Made by a program: the position numbers and the translations under genes. 54,240 nucleotides of DNA from Alphaproteobacteria bacterium (GTDB taxonomy: Bacteria; Pseudomonadota; Alphaproteobacteria; SHVZ01). The stretch is taken from the NCBI GenBank assembly GCA_016869285.1, contig VGEN01000009.1, positions 1 through 54,240 of the forward strand, in the 5' to 3' direction. Below, piece by piece: positions 16,438-26,101 of this stretch. Under the pieces are notes generated by a model, which was given only the letters and a program-made list of their open reading frames with translations, did not search any database and had not been told where the DNA came from. How positions within the stretch are numbered: position 1 is the first letter of the stretch; every line of letters begins with the position of its first letter.

Positions 16438-17820
16438 ATGGCTGGCAAGTGGACGCCCGACTCCTGGCGGGCGCGTCCGATCCAGCAGCAGCCGGAATGG
16501 ACCGACCCCCAGGCGCTGGCCGAGGCCGAGGCGGAGCTGCGCCGGATGCCGCCGCTCGTCTTCGCCGGCGAGGCGCGCAACCTGAAGGCGGCTCTGGCAC
16601 GCGTCGCCGACGGCAAGGCCTTCCTGCTCCAGGGCGGCGACTGCGCCGAGAGCTTCGCCGAGTTCTCCGCCAACAACATCCGCGATACCTTCAAGGTGCT
16701 GCTGCAGATGGCAGTAGTGCTGACCTTCGGCGCAGCCTGCCCGGTGGTGAAGGTCGGACGCATGGCCGGTCAGTTCGCCAAGCCGCGCTCGGACAAGACC
16801 GAGAAACAGGGAAGCGTCGAGCTGCCCTCCTACCGCGGCGACATCGTCAACGCCATGGAGTTTACGGCCGATGCGCGGCGACCGGACCCGCAGCGCCAGG
16901 TTCGCGCCTACAACCAGTCGGCGGCGACGCTCAACTTGCTGCGCGCCTTCGCCCAGGGCGGCTTCGCCAACCTGCAGAAGGTGCACGCCTGGAACCTGGG
17001 CTTCGTCGCCAAGAGCCCGGCGGGCGAGCGCTACAAGGAGCTCGCCGATCGCATCCAGGAGTGCCTCGGCTTCATGGAGGCCTGCGGCCTCACATCGGAC
17101 ACGATCCCGACGCTGCGCGAGACCGACTTCTACACGAGCCACGAGGCGTTGCTGCTCGGGTACGAGCAGGCGTTGACCCGCGTCGACTCGACCACGGGCG
17201 ACTGGTACGACTGCTCGGCGCATCTGATTTGGATCGGAGACCGCACGCGCCAGCCGGACGGCGCGCATGTCGAGTTCTTCCGCGGCGTCAAGAATCCGCT
17301 CGCCTTCAAGGCCGGGCCGTCGCTCGCTCCCGATGACATGCTGCGCATTATCGACGACTTGAACCCGGCGAACGAGCCCGGCAGGCTGACGGTCATCTGC
17401 CGCATGGGTGCCGACAAGATAGAGAAGGCGGCGCCCCTGATCCGCGCGGCGAAGCGTGAAGGCAAGACCGTGGTCTGGGCCTGCGATCCGATGCACGGCA
17501 ACACGATCAAGTCCTCGACGGGCTACAAGACCCGCGCCTTCGACCGCATCCTCCAGGAGGTGCGCGGCTTTTTCGCCGTGCATCAGGCCGAGGGCACCTA
17601 TGCCGGCGGCGTGCATTTCGAGATGACCGGCCAGGACGTGACCGAGTGCATCGGCGGCGCCCAGGCTATCGACGAACATGCGCTCGCCGACCGCTACCAC
17701 ACCCATTGCGATCCCAGGCTCAACGCCAGCCAGTCGATCGAGCTCGCCTTCGAGATCGCCGATCTGCTGAAGCGCGAGCGCGAGGCCCTGGCGCAGCCGA
17801 GGGTCGCGCTGGCAGGCTAG
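16438..17820 (+). CDS. aroF: Class II (plant-type) 3-deoxy-7-phosphoheptulonate synthase
   Basis: 460 residues. Catalyses PEP plus erythrose-4-phosphate to DAHP, the entry to the shikimate pathway. It belongs to the class II family: [17 protein letters not shown] at the N-terminus, [45 protein letters not shown] and the metal/substrate block CDPMHGNT. Length matches the family. The ATG at 16438 has GAGAGGAG 8-9 bases upstream. A second shikimate gene, aroQ, is at 37.2 kb. The symbol aroF follows common bacterial usage; aroG is also used for this class. Confidence 0.95.
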   Translation: MAGKWTPDSWRARPIQQQPEWTDPQALAEAEAELRRMPPLVFAGEARNLKAALARVADGKAFLLQGGDCAESFAEFSANNIRDTFKVLLQMAVVLTFGAACPVVKVGRMAGQFAKPRSDKTEKQGSVELPSYRGDIVNAMEFTADARRPDPQRQVRAYNQSAATLNLLRAFAQGGFANLQKVHAWNLGFVAKSPAGERYKELADRIQECLGFMEACGLTSDTIPTLRETDFYTSHEALLLGYEQALTRVDSTTGDWYDCSAHLIWIGDRTRQPDGAHVEFFRGVKNPLAFKAGPSLAPDDMLRIIDDLNPANEPGRLTVICRMGADKIEKAAPLIRAAKREGKTVVWACDPMHGNTIKSSTGYKTRAFDRILQEVRGFFAVHQAEGTYAGGVHFEMTGQDVTECIGGAQAIDEHALADRYHTHCDPRLNASQSIELAFEIADLLKREREALAQPRVALAG

Positions 17821-17877
17821 ACGGATGCCGTCCGCCCACCCGTGACGGCCATCCTACGGCCGCAAGCGAGCCCCGCC

Positions 17878-19002
17878 ATGCAGCCTCGCCCCGAGGACGT
17901 GCCGCGCTACACCGACACCTACTTCAACAAGACCAAGGCCTGCGTCGAGCGTTTCGGCGACACCAAAGTCACCTACGCCGTCTTCATGCGCCGGCCGGTC
18001 ACCTCGGCGCCCAGGCTCGCGGTCGAATGGATCCAGGCAATGGCGGCCGCCCGCGCCACGTCGGTCGACATCGATCTCCGCTACAAGGAAGGCTCCTGGG
18101 TCGGCGCCGGCGAGCCGATTCTTTATCTTACCGGCTCTTTCTTTCATCTCGTCGACCTTGAGACCATCTACCTGCAGAAGCTGGGGGCCGCCTGCGTTGC
18201 CGCCTACAACGCCTACACCATGTGCGTCGATCTGCCGAAAACTGCCTTCATGGCTTTCGACGCACGCCATTGCGCCGGCGCCGAGATGGCGGAGCTGATG
18301 GCCTATGGCGCCTCGGTCGGCTCGACCAAGGCAAAGGCGAAGATGGGCGCGCTCGGCTTCGTCGCCAACGCCACGGATGCGACTGCCCACTACTTTGGCC
18401 AGCGACAGGGCCGCGGCACCATGCCTCATGCACTGATCGGTTATGCCGGGTCGACCCTGCGGGCGGCCGAGATGTTCCGCGAGACCCACCCGTCCGAAAG
18501 CATGACCGTGCTGGTCGACTATTTCGGGTACGAGATCACCGACGCGCTCGCAGTGTGCCGACGCTTCCCGGACCTCGCCGAGCGTGGCGACCTCTCGGTC
18601 CGCCTCGACACTCATGGCGGCCGATACGTCGAGGGACTCGATGTCGGCGCGTCTTATGCCGTGCTCGAACGTAACGCGCCGGAAGCGACCCGGGGATATC
18701 GGTCCGAATCCGAGCTTCGGCACCTGATCGGGCCGGGTGTGTCCGCGGCTGCGATCTGGCACATGCGCGAGCAGCTCGATCGGGCCGGCTTTCCCAAGGT
18801 CAGGATCGTCGCATCGTCCGGCTTCACGCCGGCCAAATGCAAGGTGATGGCCGTTGCCCGTGCGCCGGTGGATGCGATAGGCACGGGCTCCTACTTGCCC
18901 GAGAGCTGGAGCGAGACCTATGCGACCTCGGACATTGTTCAGTACAACGGCAAGGCGCTGGTGAAGGTCGGCCGTGAGTTCCTGTTGCGCCGGCCGGGAT
19001 GA
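17878..19002 (+). CDS. Nicotinate phosphoribosyltransferase-like protein
   Basis: 374 residues resembling the alphaproteobacterial nicotinate phosphoribosyltransferase group (COG1488). These enzymes join nicotinate and PRPP to give nicotinate mononucleotide in NAD salvage. Recognisable parts are YTDTYFNKTKA at the N-terminus, EPILYLTGSF, a central TMPHALIGYAGS, VLVDYFGYE and a C-terminal VRIVASSGFTPAK that resembles the phosphate-binding loop of this fold. The start could be GTG at 17842 or ATG at 17878; I prefer the ATG since neither has a strong ribosome site. The NAD synthetase gene two genes downstream supports a role in NAD biosynthesis. Confidence 0.8.
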   Translation: MQPRPEDVPRYTDTYFNKTKACVERFGDTKVTYAVFMRRPVTSAPRLAVEWIQAMAAARATSVDIDLRYKEGSWVGAGEPILYLTGSFFHLVDLETIYLQKLGAACVAAYNAYTMCVDLPKTAFMAFDARHCAGAEMAELMAYGASVGSTKAKAKMGALGFVANATDATAHYFGQRQGRGTMPHALIGYAGSTLRAAEMFRETHPSESMTVLVDYFGYEITDALAVCRRFPDLAERGDLSVRLDTHGGRYVEGLDVGASYAVLERNAPEATRGYRSESELRHLIGPGVSAAAIWHMREQLDRAGFPKVRIVASSGFTPAKCKVMAVARAPVDAIGTGSYLPESWSETYATSDIVQYNGKALVKVGREFLLRRPG

Positions 19003-19006
19003 ACGC

Positions 19007-19741
19007 ATGACCAAAGGAAAGGCAGACGAGCCTACCGTCCCACTGCAGCCGTTCTTCGACGAGCTCCGGCGGCATCTGGCGCAGACGACGGCAGAGAACC
19101 TGAAGGCGCATCGGACGCCGAAGCAGCTTCGTGCCGTCGCCGACACAGCCTTGGACGCGTTCGGCTCGACCATCGCCGGCATGGAGAGTATTTCTCCGCC
19201 GGAAAGGCCGCTCGCCTGCAAGAAGGGCTGCACGCATTGCTGCCATCAGGCGGTGCTGACCGACGGCGCGACCACCCTCCGTATCGCGACCTACATCCAG
19301 GAAAACTTCAACCCGGCCGATCGCATGCTGCTCGACATGCGCCTCATCGCCTATGAGGAGAAGGTCGAGGGGATGACGCAGAGCCAGCGGAGCTTGTCGC
19401 AGATTCCTTGCCCGCTGCTAATCAACGGTAGCTGCAGCGTGCATCCGGTACGACCCCTCATCTGCCGCTCCTTCAACTCCTATGACGCCGAGAGCTGCAA
19501 GAAGCAGATTTTCAGCGGCGGCTCGACGAGCGATATTCCCTCCTGGAATATCCCCTGGCTTCTTGGGATTGCGCTCGATAACGGCCTCAAGGACGCCCTC
19601 ATCGAGTCGGGCTATACCGAGGGCGACCTCGAGCTCGGCCTTGCGCTCAAGGCGGCGCTCGATCATCCCGAGGCGGCGGAGCGATACCTCGCCGGCGACC
19701 GGCTCTTCGCCCGCGCCGCGTGGAGCTCAAGGAAGCCATGA
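19007..19741 (+). CDS. YkgJ-like cysteine-cluster protein
   Basis: 244 residues of the YkgJ / CxxCxxCC family (formerly a zinc- or iron-chelating domain of unknown function). Cysteines appear as CKKGCTHCC near residue 70, then CPLL, CSVHP and LICRSFNSYD, the usual order for this family, which is proposed to hold an Fe-S or Zn centre. The ATG at 19007 lies 4 bp after the preceding stop. The gene ends in ATGA, overlapping the NAD synthetase start. Sitting inside an NAD operon suggests an accessory role there, but none is established. Confidence 0.8.
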   Translation: MTKGKADEPTVPLQPFFDELRRHLAQTTAENLKAHRTPKQLRAVADTALDAFGSTIAGMESISPPERPLACKKGCTHCCHQAVLTDGATTLRIATYIQENFNPADRMLLDMRLIAYEEKVEGMTQSQRSLSQIPCPLLINGSCSVHPVRPLICRSFNSYDAESCKKQIFSGGSTSDIPSWNIPWLLGIALDNGLKDALIESGYTEGDLELGLALKAALDHPEAAERYLAGDRLFARAAWSSRKP

Positions 19742-21390
19742 CAGACCGGCTCGTTCTCGCTCTCGCGCAGCTCAATCCGACGATGGGGGACATTGCCGGC
19801 AACCGCGACAGGCTGCTTGCCGCCCGCGAGGACGCGAAAGCGTTCGGCGCTGATCTGGTAATCCCCGGCGAGCTCGTTCTCTCGGGATACCCGCCCGAGG
19901 ATCTGGTGCTGAAGCCGGCTTTTCTCGAGGCGCTCGCCGCTGCCGCCGACGAGATCGCCGCCGCGACGGCAGATGGTGGACCGGCCGTGCTCATCACCAC
20001 GCCCTGGCGAGTCGACGGCAAGACCTACAATGCGGCGCTGCTCGCCGACGGCGGCAAGATCGTCGCCACGCGCCTCAAGCACGATCTGCCGAACTACGGC
20101 ATCTTCGACGAGAAGCGCGTCTTCGCCGCCGGGCCGATGCCGGGGCCGATCGCGTTTCGCGGCGTCCGCCTCGGCGTGATGATCTGCGAGGATATGTGGA
20201 CGCCGGACGTGACCGAGACGCTGGAGGAGTCCGGCGCCGAGCTGCTGATCGTCCCTAACGGCTCGCCCTACGAGCACGATAAGCTGGACGAGCGGGTCAA
20301 CCTTGCCGTCGCGCGTATTGTCGAAAGCAGCCTGCCGCTGGTCTATGTCAATCAGGTTGGCGGTCAGGACGAGATCGTTTTCGACGGCGGCTCCTTCGTC
20401 GTCGGCGCCGATCGTCACCTCAAGGCGCAGCTCCCGGCCTGGCGCGAGGCCGTGAGCCGTGTCGCCTTCATCCGTGCCGGCGATAGGTGGGTGCCGGAAG
20501 GCGAGGTCGTCAAGGTCGCCAACGGGCTCGAGTCGATCTACCAGGCGATGACGGTCGGCCTTCGAGATTACGTCGAGAAGAGCCGCTTCCCCGGCGTGAT
20601 CCTGGGCCTTTCGGGCGGCATCGACTCGGCGCTCTCGGCTGCCGTCGCCGTCGATGCGCTCGGGCCCGGGCGCGTGCGCGCGGTGATGATGCCCTCGCCC
20701 TATACCAGCCGCGAGAGCCTGGAGGACGCGGCCGAGGTCGCGCGCTTCCTCGGCATCCGGCTCGACAACGTCTCGATCGAGCCGGCGATGCGCGCCTTCG
20801 ATGCCATGCTGGCGCCGCTGTTCGAGAACCGGCCGCCGGACATCACCGAGGAGAACCTGCAGAGCCGGGCGCGCGGCGTGACGCTGATGGCGCTTTCCAA
20901 CAAGCTCGGCCATATGGTGCTGTCGACCGGCAACAAGTCGGAGATGTCGGTCGGCTACGCCACGCTCTACGGCGATATGTGCGGCGGTTATGCCGTGCTG
21001 AAGGACGTCTACAAGACGACGGTCTTCGAGCTGTCGCGCTGGCGCAATCAGTCGCTGCCGGAGGGCGGCAAGGGCCCGGTCGGGCGCGTGATGCCCGAGC
21101 GTGTCATCACCAAGCCGCCCTCGGCCGAGCTCAAGCCGAACCAGACCGATCAGGACACGCTGCCGCCATATGACGCGCTTGACGACATCCTCTCCTGCCT
21201 GATCGAAGGCGAGATGAAGGTCTCGGACATCGTCGCGCGCGGCCACGACGAGGCGACCGTGCGCCGGGTCTGGCGCATGCTCGACCGCGCCGAGTACAAG
21301 CGCCGCCAGGCGCCGCCCGGCGTCAAGATCACCCGCCGCGCCTTCGGCCGCGACCGCCGCTACCCGATCGTCAACGCGTTCCAGAAGTAG
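19738..21390 (+). CDS. nadE: Glutamine-dependent NAD+ synthetase
   Basis: 550 residues. It amidates nicotinate adenine dinucleotide to NAD+, using ATP and ammonia from glutamine. The N-terminal nitrilase-type glutaminase domain carries the triad E45 (PGELVLSG), K114 ([11 protein letters not shown]) and C150 (GVMICEDMW). The C-terminal ATP-pyrophosphatase domain has the S292-G-G-I-D-S297 loop and [13 protein letters not shown]. The start overlaps the YkgJ-like gene by ATGA, with AAGGAAG before it. Together with the nicotinate phosphoribosyltransferase-like gene it covers two Preiss-Handler steps; the adenylyltransferase NadD is not in the window. Confidence 0.96.
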   Translation: MTDRLVLALAQLNPTMGDIAGNRDRLLAAREDAKAFGADLVIPGELVLSGYPPEDLVLKPAFLEALAAAADEIAAATADGGPAVLITTPWRVDGKTYNAALLADGGKIVATRLKHDLPNYGIFDEKRVFAAGPMPGPIAFRGVRLGVMICEDMWTPDVTETLEESGAELLIVPNGSPYEHDKLDERVNLAVARIVESSLPLVYVNQVGGQDEIVFDGGSFVVGADRHLKAQLPAWREAVSRVAFIRAGDRWVPEGEVVKVANGLESIYQAMTVGLRDYVEKSRFPGVILGLSGGIDSALSAAVAVDALGPGRVRAVMMPSPYTSRESLEDAAEVARFLGIRLDNVSIEPAMRAFDAMLAPLFENRPPDITEENLQSRARGVTLMALSNKLGHMVLSTGNKSEMSVGYATLYGDMCGGYAVLKDVYKTTVFELSRWRNQSLPEGGKGPVGRVMPERVITKPPSAELKPNQTDQDTLPPYDALDDILSCLIEGEMKVSDIVARGHDEATVRRVWRMLDRAEYKRRQAPPGVKITRRAFGRDRRYPIVNAFQK

Positions 21391-21400
21391 CCGTCGGCCG

Positions 21401-22723
21401 ATGACTCTCGTCCGCTTTGCGCCGAGCCCGACAGGCCGGTTGCACGTCGGCAATATCAGGACCGCGCTGGTGAACTGGCTCTTCGCTCGTCAGCAGGGCG
21501 GACGCTTCCTACTTCGGCTCGACGATACGGACACGGAGCGCTCGACGGCGGAGTTCGCCCGCGGCATCGAGGAGGATCTTCGCTGGCTCGGCCTCGGCTG
21601 GGACCTCTTCGACCGCCAGTCGGACCGAATGAGTCGCTATTCGGAGGCCGCTGAACGGCTGAAGGCATCGGGCCGGCTCTATCCCTGCTTCGAGACGCCA
21701 GAGGAGCTGTCGCTCAAGCGCAAGGCGCAGATCAACGCCGGCAAGCCGCCGGTCTACGACCGCGCCGCGCTCGGCCTGAGCGATGCAGAGAAGACCGCGC
21801 TCGCTAAGTCGACCGTTCCGCACTGGCGCTTCCTGCTCGAGCCCGGGCGGATCGAATGGGAGGACCGGGTTCGCGGCCATGTTCATTTCGAGGCCGCCAA
21901 CCTGTCCGATCCCGTGCTCTTCCGCGCCGACGGCCGCCCGATCTACACCCTGGCGACGGTCGTCGATGACATCGATCTCGGCGTCACCGACGTGATCCGC
22001 GGCGAGGATCACGTCGCCAACACCGCGATCCAGATTCAGCTCTTCCGAGCGCTCGGCGCGGCCGTGCCGCGCTTCGGCCACACGACGCTGATCGCCGACG
22101 CTGCCGGCGAGGGGCTGTCGAAGCGGATCGGCAGCCTGTCGATCGCCAACCTCCGCGAGGACGGCATCGAGCCGATGACGATCAACAGCCTGCTCGCGCA
22201 TCTCGGCACCTCGGATGCCGTGGAACCTTACCTGTCTCTCGACGACCTGGTCCGCCATTTCGATCTCGGGCATTTCGGCCGGGCGACGCCGAAATTCGAT
22301 CCGGAGGAGCTGCCGCGGCTCAATCACCGGCTGATTCAGAAGCTCTCCTTCGTCGGGGTGAGGGATCGGCTGCCGGCCGGCGCCGACGAGCGTTTCTGGC
22401 TCGCGGTCCGCCCGAACCTCGCGCGCGTCTCCGAGGCCGCCGAGTGGTGGCCGGTGATCCACGGCCCGCTCCGACCCGAGATAGCCGATCCTGCCTTCGC
22501 CGAGGCCGCCGCCGCCCTGCTGCCGCCCGAGCCATGGGACGAGACGAGCTGGGGTGTCTGGACCAAGGCCGTAGGTAGCGCCACGAAGCGCAAGGGCAAG
22601 GAGCTCTACCTGCCGCTGCGCCTTGCGCTGACGGGGCGCGCGCATGGACCCGAACTCAAGTCTTTGCTAGTCCTCATCGGCCGCGCCCGCTCGCTGGCGC
22701 GGCTTCTCGGAAAGGAGGCGTAG
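21401..22723 (+). CDS. gltX: Glutamyl-tRNA synthetase
   Basis: 440 residues, class I synthetase. The HIGH-type motif appears as [16 protein letters not shown] and the KMSKS-type motif as [30 protein letters not shown] and [11 protein letters not shown] are also diagnostic. The length and the variant HVGN/LSKR motifs fit the shorter of the two GltX forms often found in alphaproteobacteria, which may charge tRNA-Gln (for transamidation) as well as tRNA-Glu. It lies 10 bp after nadE and 6 bp before cysS, forming one operon. Confidence 0.95.
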   Translation: MTLVRFAPSPTGRLHVGNIRTALVNWLFARQQGGRFLLRLDDTDTERSTAEFARGIEEDLRWLGLGWDLFDRQSDRMSRYSEAAERLKASGRLYPCFETPEELSLKRKAQINAGKPPVYDRAALGLSDAEKTALAKSTVPHWRFLLEPGRIEWEDRVRGHVHFEAANLSDPVLFRADGRPIYTLATVVDDIDLGVTDVIRGEDHVANTAIQIQLFRALGAAVPRFGHTTLIADAAGEGLSKRIGSLSIANLREDGIEPMTINSLLAHLGTSDAVEPYLSLDDLVRHFDLGHFGRATPKFDPEELPRLNHRLIQKLSFVGVRDRLPAGADERFWLAVRPNLARVSEAAEWWPVIHGPLRPEIADPAFAEAAAALLPPEPWDETSWGVWTKAVGSATKRKGKELYLPLRLALTGRAHGPELKSLLVLIGRARSLARLLGKEA

Positions 22724-22729
22724 ATCGTC

Positions 22730-24109
22730 ATGGGTCTCAAGCTGCACAACACGCTCTGGCGGAAGAAGGAGGAGTTCCGGCCCCTCGATCCGAACCATGT
22801 GCGCATGTATGTGTGCGGCCCGACGGTCTACGACTTTGCGCATATCGGCAATGCCCGCCCGGCCATCGTCTTCGATGTGCTCTATCGCCTGTTGAAGCGG
22901 CTTTATCCGAAGGTGACCTACGTCCGCAACGTCACCGACATCGACGACAAGATCAACGATCGTGCCGCCGCCAATAAGGAGACGATCCGGAACCTCACCG
23001 ATCGCACGCTGGCGCAATATCGCGAGGATATGGGGCAGCTCCTGGCGCTGCCGCCGGATCACGAGCCGCGCGCGACCGAGTTCATCGCCGAGATCATCAG
23101 GATCGCGCAGATCCTGATCGACCGCGGCCACGCCTATGTCGCCGAGGGACATGTGCTGTTCAACGTCCCCTCGATGCCGAGCTACGGCAGGCTCTCGGGA
23201 CGCAATCGCGACGAGATGATCGCCGGTGCCCGTGTCGACGTGGCGCCCTACAAGCGCGACCCCGCCGATTTCGTGCTCTGGAAGCCCTCGCGCGCCGATC
23301 AGCCGGGCTGGGACAGCCCTTGGAGCCGCGGGCGGCCGGGCTGGCACATCGAGTGCTCGGCGATGGCGATGACGCTGCTCGGCGAGACCTTCGACATCCA
23401 TGGCGGCGGGCGCGATCTGGTCTTCCCGCACCACGAGAACGAGATTGCGCAGAGCTGCTGCGCCTTCCCGAGCGACGTGCCGATGGCGCGCTATTGGATG
23501 CACAATGGTATGCTGAACTTCGGCTCCGAGAAGATGTCGAAGTCGCTCGGCAATTTCCGCACGGTCAATGAGCTCCTGCGCGACGCGCCGGGCGAGGCGC
23601 TGCGCTATTACATGCTGACCGGGCACTATCGCCAGCCGCTGGAGTGGACGAACGAGGGCTTGAAGGAGGCGCGCGCCGGTCTCGATCGTCTGTATCAGGC
23701 GCTGCAGGCGAGCGACGCATCGCCGGCGAACGACGTGCCTCTGCCGGTGATGGCGGCGCTCGAAGACGACCTCAACACGCCGCTTGCGATCTCGCATCTG
23801 CACGAGATCGCGACCGGGCTCAACAAGGCGGCGACGACGGACGAAAAGCGCCGGCTCGCTAGCGAGCTGCGGGCGTCGGGTGCGATCCTGGGCATGCTCC
23901 AGGACGATCCCGTTGCCTGGTTCCGCTGGCAGCCGGCTGGAGCTGAGAGCCTGGGCGAGACCGAGATTGCCGGGATGATCCAGCGCCGCCTGCTGGCGCG
24001 GAAGGCAAAGAACTTCACGGAAGCCGACCGCATCCGTGACGAGCTCAAGGCTCAGGGCGTCGTGCTCGAGGACACGGCCGGCGGGACGACCTGGAAGCGC
24101 GCGAGCTGA
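22730..24109 (+). CDS. cysS: Cysteinyl-tRNA synthetase
   Basis: 459 residues, class I synthetase. C29 in [10 protein letters not shown] begins the zinc site, which continues with HIECSAMA and HHENEIAQS. The HIGH motif is HIGN at 38-41 and the KMSKS motif is KMSKSLGNF. Length is normal. It is the last gene of the NAD/aminoacyl-tRNA synthetase run; a palindromic repeat follows its stop codon. Confidence 0.97.
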   Translation: MGLKLHNTLWRKKEEFRPLDPNHVRMYVCGPTVYDFAHIGNARPAIVFDVLYRLLKRLYPKVTYVRNVTDIDDKINDRAAANKETIRNLTDRTLAQYREDMGQLLALPPDHEPRATEFIAEIIRIAQILIDRGHAYVAEGHVLFNVPSMPSYGRLSGRNRDEMIAGARVDVAPYKRDPADFVLWKPSRADQPGWDSPWSRGRPGWHIECSAMAMTLLGETFDIHGGGRDLVFPHHENEIAQSCCAFPSDVPMARYWMHNGMLNFGSEKMSKSLGNFRTVNELLRDAPGEALRYYMLTGHYRQPLEWTNEGLKEARAGLDRLYQALQASDASPANDVPLPVMAALEDDLNTPLAISHLHEIATGLNKAATTDEKRRLASELRASGAILGMLQDDPVAWFRWQPAGAESLGETEIAGMIQRRLLARKAKNFTEADRIRDELKAQGVVLEDTAGGTTWKRAS

Positions 24110-24117
24110 GATCGAAA

Positions 24118-24252
24118 CCCTCTCCCGCCGAAGGCGGGGGAGGGTAGGGTGAGGGCCGAGCGTAGCGAGGAACTCTTCGAGGCGATCGCACCATCTCCTC
24201 GCTGCGCTCGGCCCCCACCCCAACCCTCCCCCGCGCTTCGCTCGGGAGAGGG
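24118..24252 (+). repeat. Nested palindromic intergenic element
   Basis: The element has three nested inverted repeats. A compact hairpin at 24118-24144 pairs CCCTCTCCCGCC with GGCGGGGGAGGG. A longer imperfect pair joins about 24142-24170 (GGGTAGGGTGAGGGCCGAGC...) with about 24197-24225. A third hairpin at 24224-24252 pairs CCCTCCCCCG with CGGGAGAGGG. Related CTCTCCC/GGGAGAG palindromes occur at 54092-54118. The element may end the cysS transcript and looks like a dispersed extragenic palindrome rather than coding DNA. Confidence 0.75.
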
Positions 24253-24274
24253 GGCACGAAGCGAGCGCGCTCAC

Positions 24275-25204
24275 ATGGCCATTCTTCTCAAGTCCGATCC
24301 CGATGACACGCGCGGCTGGGAAGCCGAGCTCGCGCGCCGGCTGCCGGGCGTCGAGGTCCGCATCTGGCCGGAGGTCGGCGATCCGGCGGAGATCGAGTTC
24401 TGCGTCGGCTGGGCCTTCCCGCCGGGATCGCTTCGCGGCTTTCCCAAGCTGAAGGGCCTGCAGTCGCTGGGTGCCGGCGTCGATCATGTCTTCCGCGATC
24501 CGGTTCTCCCCGCGCATCTGCCGATCGCGCGCATCGTCGATCCCTACATGACCGAGGACATGACGCAGTGGGTCATGCTGAACGTGCTGCGCTTCCACAA
24601 GCAGGACCCTGACTACCGCCGGCTCCAGGCCGAGGGACGTTGGCACGAGCTGCCGCCGCTATCGTGGCAGGCCCGGCGTGTCGGCGTCATGGGCTTGGGC
24701 GAGCTCGGCGGCCACGCCCTCGCGCGGCTTCGTCACTTCGGCTATCCGCTCGCCGGCTGGAGCCGGACGGCGAAGCGAGTCGACGGCGTCGAGACCTTCG
24801 CCGGCGAGGCCGGGCTTCAACCCTTCCTCGCCCGCACCGACATCCTGGTCGCGCTGCTGCCGCTGACGCCAGCGACTGAGAACCTGCTGGACCGTCGCCG
24901 TCTGTCGTGGCTGCCGCCTGGAGCCTGCGTCATTAATGCCGGCCGCGGCCGGCTGATCGTCGACGAGGACCTGATTGCACTTCTCGACTCAGGGCATCTC
25001 GGCGGCGCGGCGCTCGACGTCTTTCGCCGGGAGCCTCTGGAACCAGACCATCCGTTCTGGAGGCATCCGAGCGTGATCGTCGCGCCCCACGTCTCGGCGC
25101 TGACGCGCGCCGAGACGGCAGCACCTCAGATCGTCGAGAACTACCGGCGCGCGCTCGCTGGCGAACCGCTTCTTCACCTCGTCGACCGGCAGCGCCGCTA
25201 CTAG
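24275..25204 (+). CDS. D-2-hydroxyacid dehydrogenase, glyoxylate/hydroxypyruvate reductase A-like
   Basis: 309 residues, the length of GhrA. The NAD(P)-binding fold is visible as VGVMGLGELGGHAL. The catalytic residues of the family sit in NAGRGRLIVDEDL (Arg), DVFRREPLEPDHPFW (Glu) and APHVSALT (His). The expected reaction is NADPH-dependent reduction of glyoxylate or hydroxypyruvate. I start at ATG 24275: the frame stays open further upstream, but that part is the palindromic repeat. No adjacent pathway genes help fix the substrate. Confidence 0.87.
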   Translation: MAILLKSDPDDTRGWEAELARRLPGVEVRIWPEVGDPAEIEFCVGWAFPPGSLRGFPKLKGLQSLGAGVDHVFRDPVLPAHLPIARIVDPYMTEDMTQWVMLNVLRFHKQDPDYRRLQAEGRWHELPPLSWQARRVGVMGLGELGGHALARLRHFGYPLAGWSRTAKRVDGVETFAGEAGLQPFLARTDILVALLPLTPATENLLDRRRLSWLPPGACVINAGRGRLIVDEDLIALLDSGHLGGAALDVFRREPLEPDHPFWRHPSVIVAPHVSALTRAETAAPQIVENYRRALAGEPLLHLVDRQRRY

Positions 25205-25227
25205 CCCGGAGACGGTCCGCGGCGGCG

Positions 25228-25542
25228 TCAGGCCGTGCCCTGCGAATTCGACGCTGCGGCGAGTCGTCTTCCGGCCTCCTTCGCATCGAAGCGGAGCTTC
25301 AGGACGAAGAGCGCGACGGTCAGGCTGCCGCCGACAATATGGCCGAAGATCGAAGCCCAGGCGTCGAGCAGCACGACATAGACGAAGCCGAAAGCGTAAG
25401 CGACGAGCTGGAGCGCGAGCCAGGCCGCCGAAAGGTCGCCGGCGCTTTTCGTCCGCCAGGTCTTGACCAGTTGCGGCACCAGCGAAGCAAGGCCGATGAA
25501 GACGGCGACCAGCCCGATCGCCTCGACCGTCACCTTGTCCAT
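25228..25542 (-). CDS. SemiSWEET-type small transporter
   Basis: A 104-residue membrane protein with three predicted helices (about 8-25, 40-60 and 66-84). The PQ-loop motif is visible as SLVPQLVKTWRTKSAGDLS, with positively charged residues following helix 1. Bacterial SemiSWEETs dimerise to form a sugar uniporter. The substrate is not predictable here. It converges on the hydroxyacid dehydrogenase gene with a 23-bp gap and is divergent from the nuclease-like gene. Confidence 0.85.
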   Translation of the reverse strand: MDKVTVEAIGLVAVFIGLASLVPQLVKTWRTKSAGDLSAAWLALQLVAYAFGFVYVVLLDAWASIFGHIVGGSLTVALFVLKLRFDAKEAGRRLAAASNSQGTA

Positions 25543-25623
25543 GGATTATCGGCTCTCCGGGGCGTATGGGTTCCAGACGGCGGCGCTCGACCGCCAGCTT
25601 GGCTCATGTTACGGATTTGCGTC

Positions 25624-26070
25624 ATGCGTATCGGCTTCCGCCTCATCCTGGCAATGGCATTCGCCCTTGTCGCGGTGTTTCCGGCCCGCGCGCAAGAGGA
25701 GATCCGCGGGCGTGCGAAGGTCTTGTCGTCCGACACGCTCGAGGTTTCCGGCAAGCGCTATCGGCTCTTCGGCATCATCGGCCCCGGCCGCGATCAGAAA
25801 TGCGTCGCCGGTGCGCTCCCCTGGCTCTGCGGCAACGCCGCCTACAACCACTTGCGCGAGCTGGCGGAAGGGAAGCTGGTGACATGCGTGGAAAAGGGCC
25901 TCGGCGACGACCAGAAGCTGACGGCGCTGTGCAAGGCCGACGGCAAGGACCTGGGCTACGTCCAGGTGAGGAACGGCTGGGCCAACGCCGATCCGAAGGC
26001 CGGTGGCTACCAGACCGCCGAATCGGCAGCCCGCGCCTCCAAAGTCGGCTTCTGGAAGGGCTCGCAGTGA
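25624..26070 (+). CDS. Secreted thermonuclease (SNase)-like protein lacking recognisable catalytic residues
   Basis: 148 residues with a signal peptide (MRIGFRLILAMAFALVAVFPARA-QEE). The mature part aligns by eye with staphylococcal-nuclease-like domains: strands around GRAKVLSSDTLEVSGKRYRLFGI, then Q-K-C, and a C-terminal GYVQVRNGWAN and AESAARASKVGFW. The usual I-D-A-P-E acid is replaced by GIIGPGRDQ, and the usual arginine in the Y-G-R segment reads DDQKLTAL. The nuclease activity may therefore be lost. It likely acts in the periplasm, perhaps as a binding protein. The ATG at 25624 is chosen for the signal peptide. Confidence 0.78.
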   Translation: MRIGFRLILAMAFALVAVFPARAQEEIRGRAKVLSSDTLEVSGKRYRLFGIIGPGRDQKCVAGALPWLCGNAAYNHLRELAEGKLVTCVEKGLGDDQKLTALCKADGKDLGYVQVRNGWANADPKAGGYQTAESAARASKVGFWKGSQ

Positions 26071-26101
26071 GGTCTCACGCCGGCCGCCCGCAGGGGGCCG
26101 C

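Noticed and set aside
24149..24274. Upstream extension of the hydroxyacid dehydrogenase reading frame
   Set aside because: It lies within the palindromic repeat and adds nothing matching the family; the ATG at 24275 gives the expected length.
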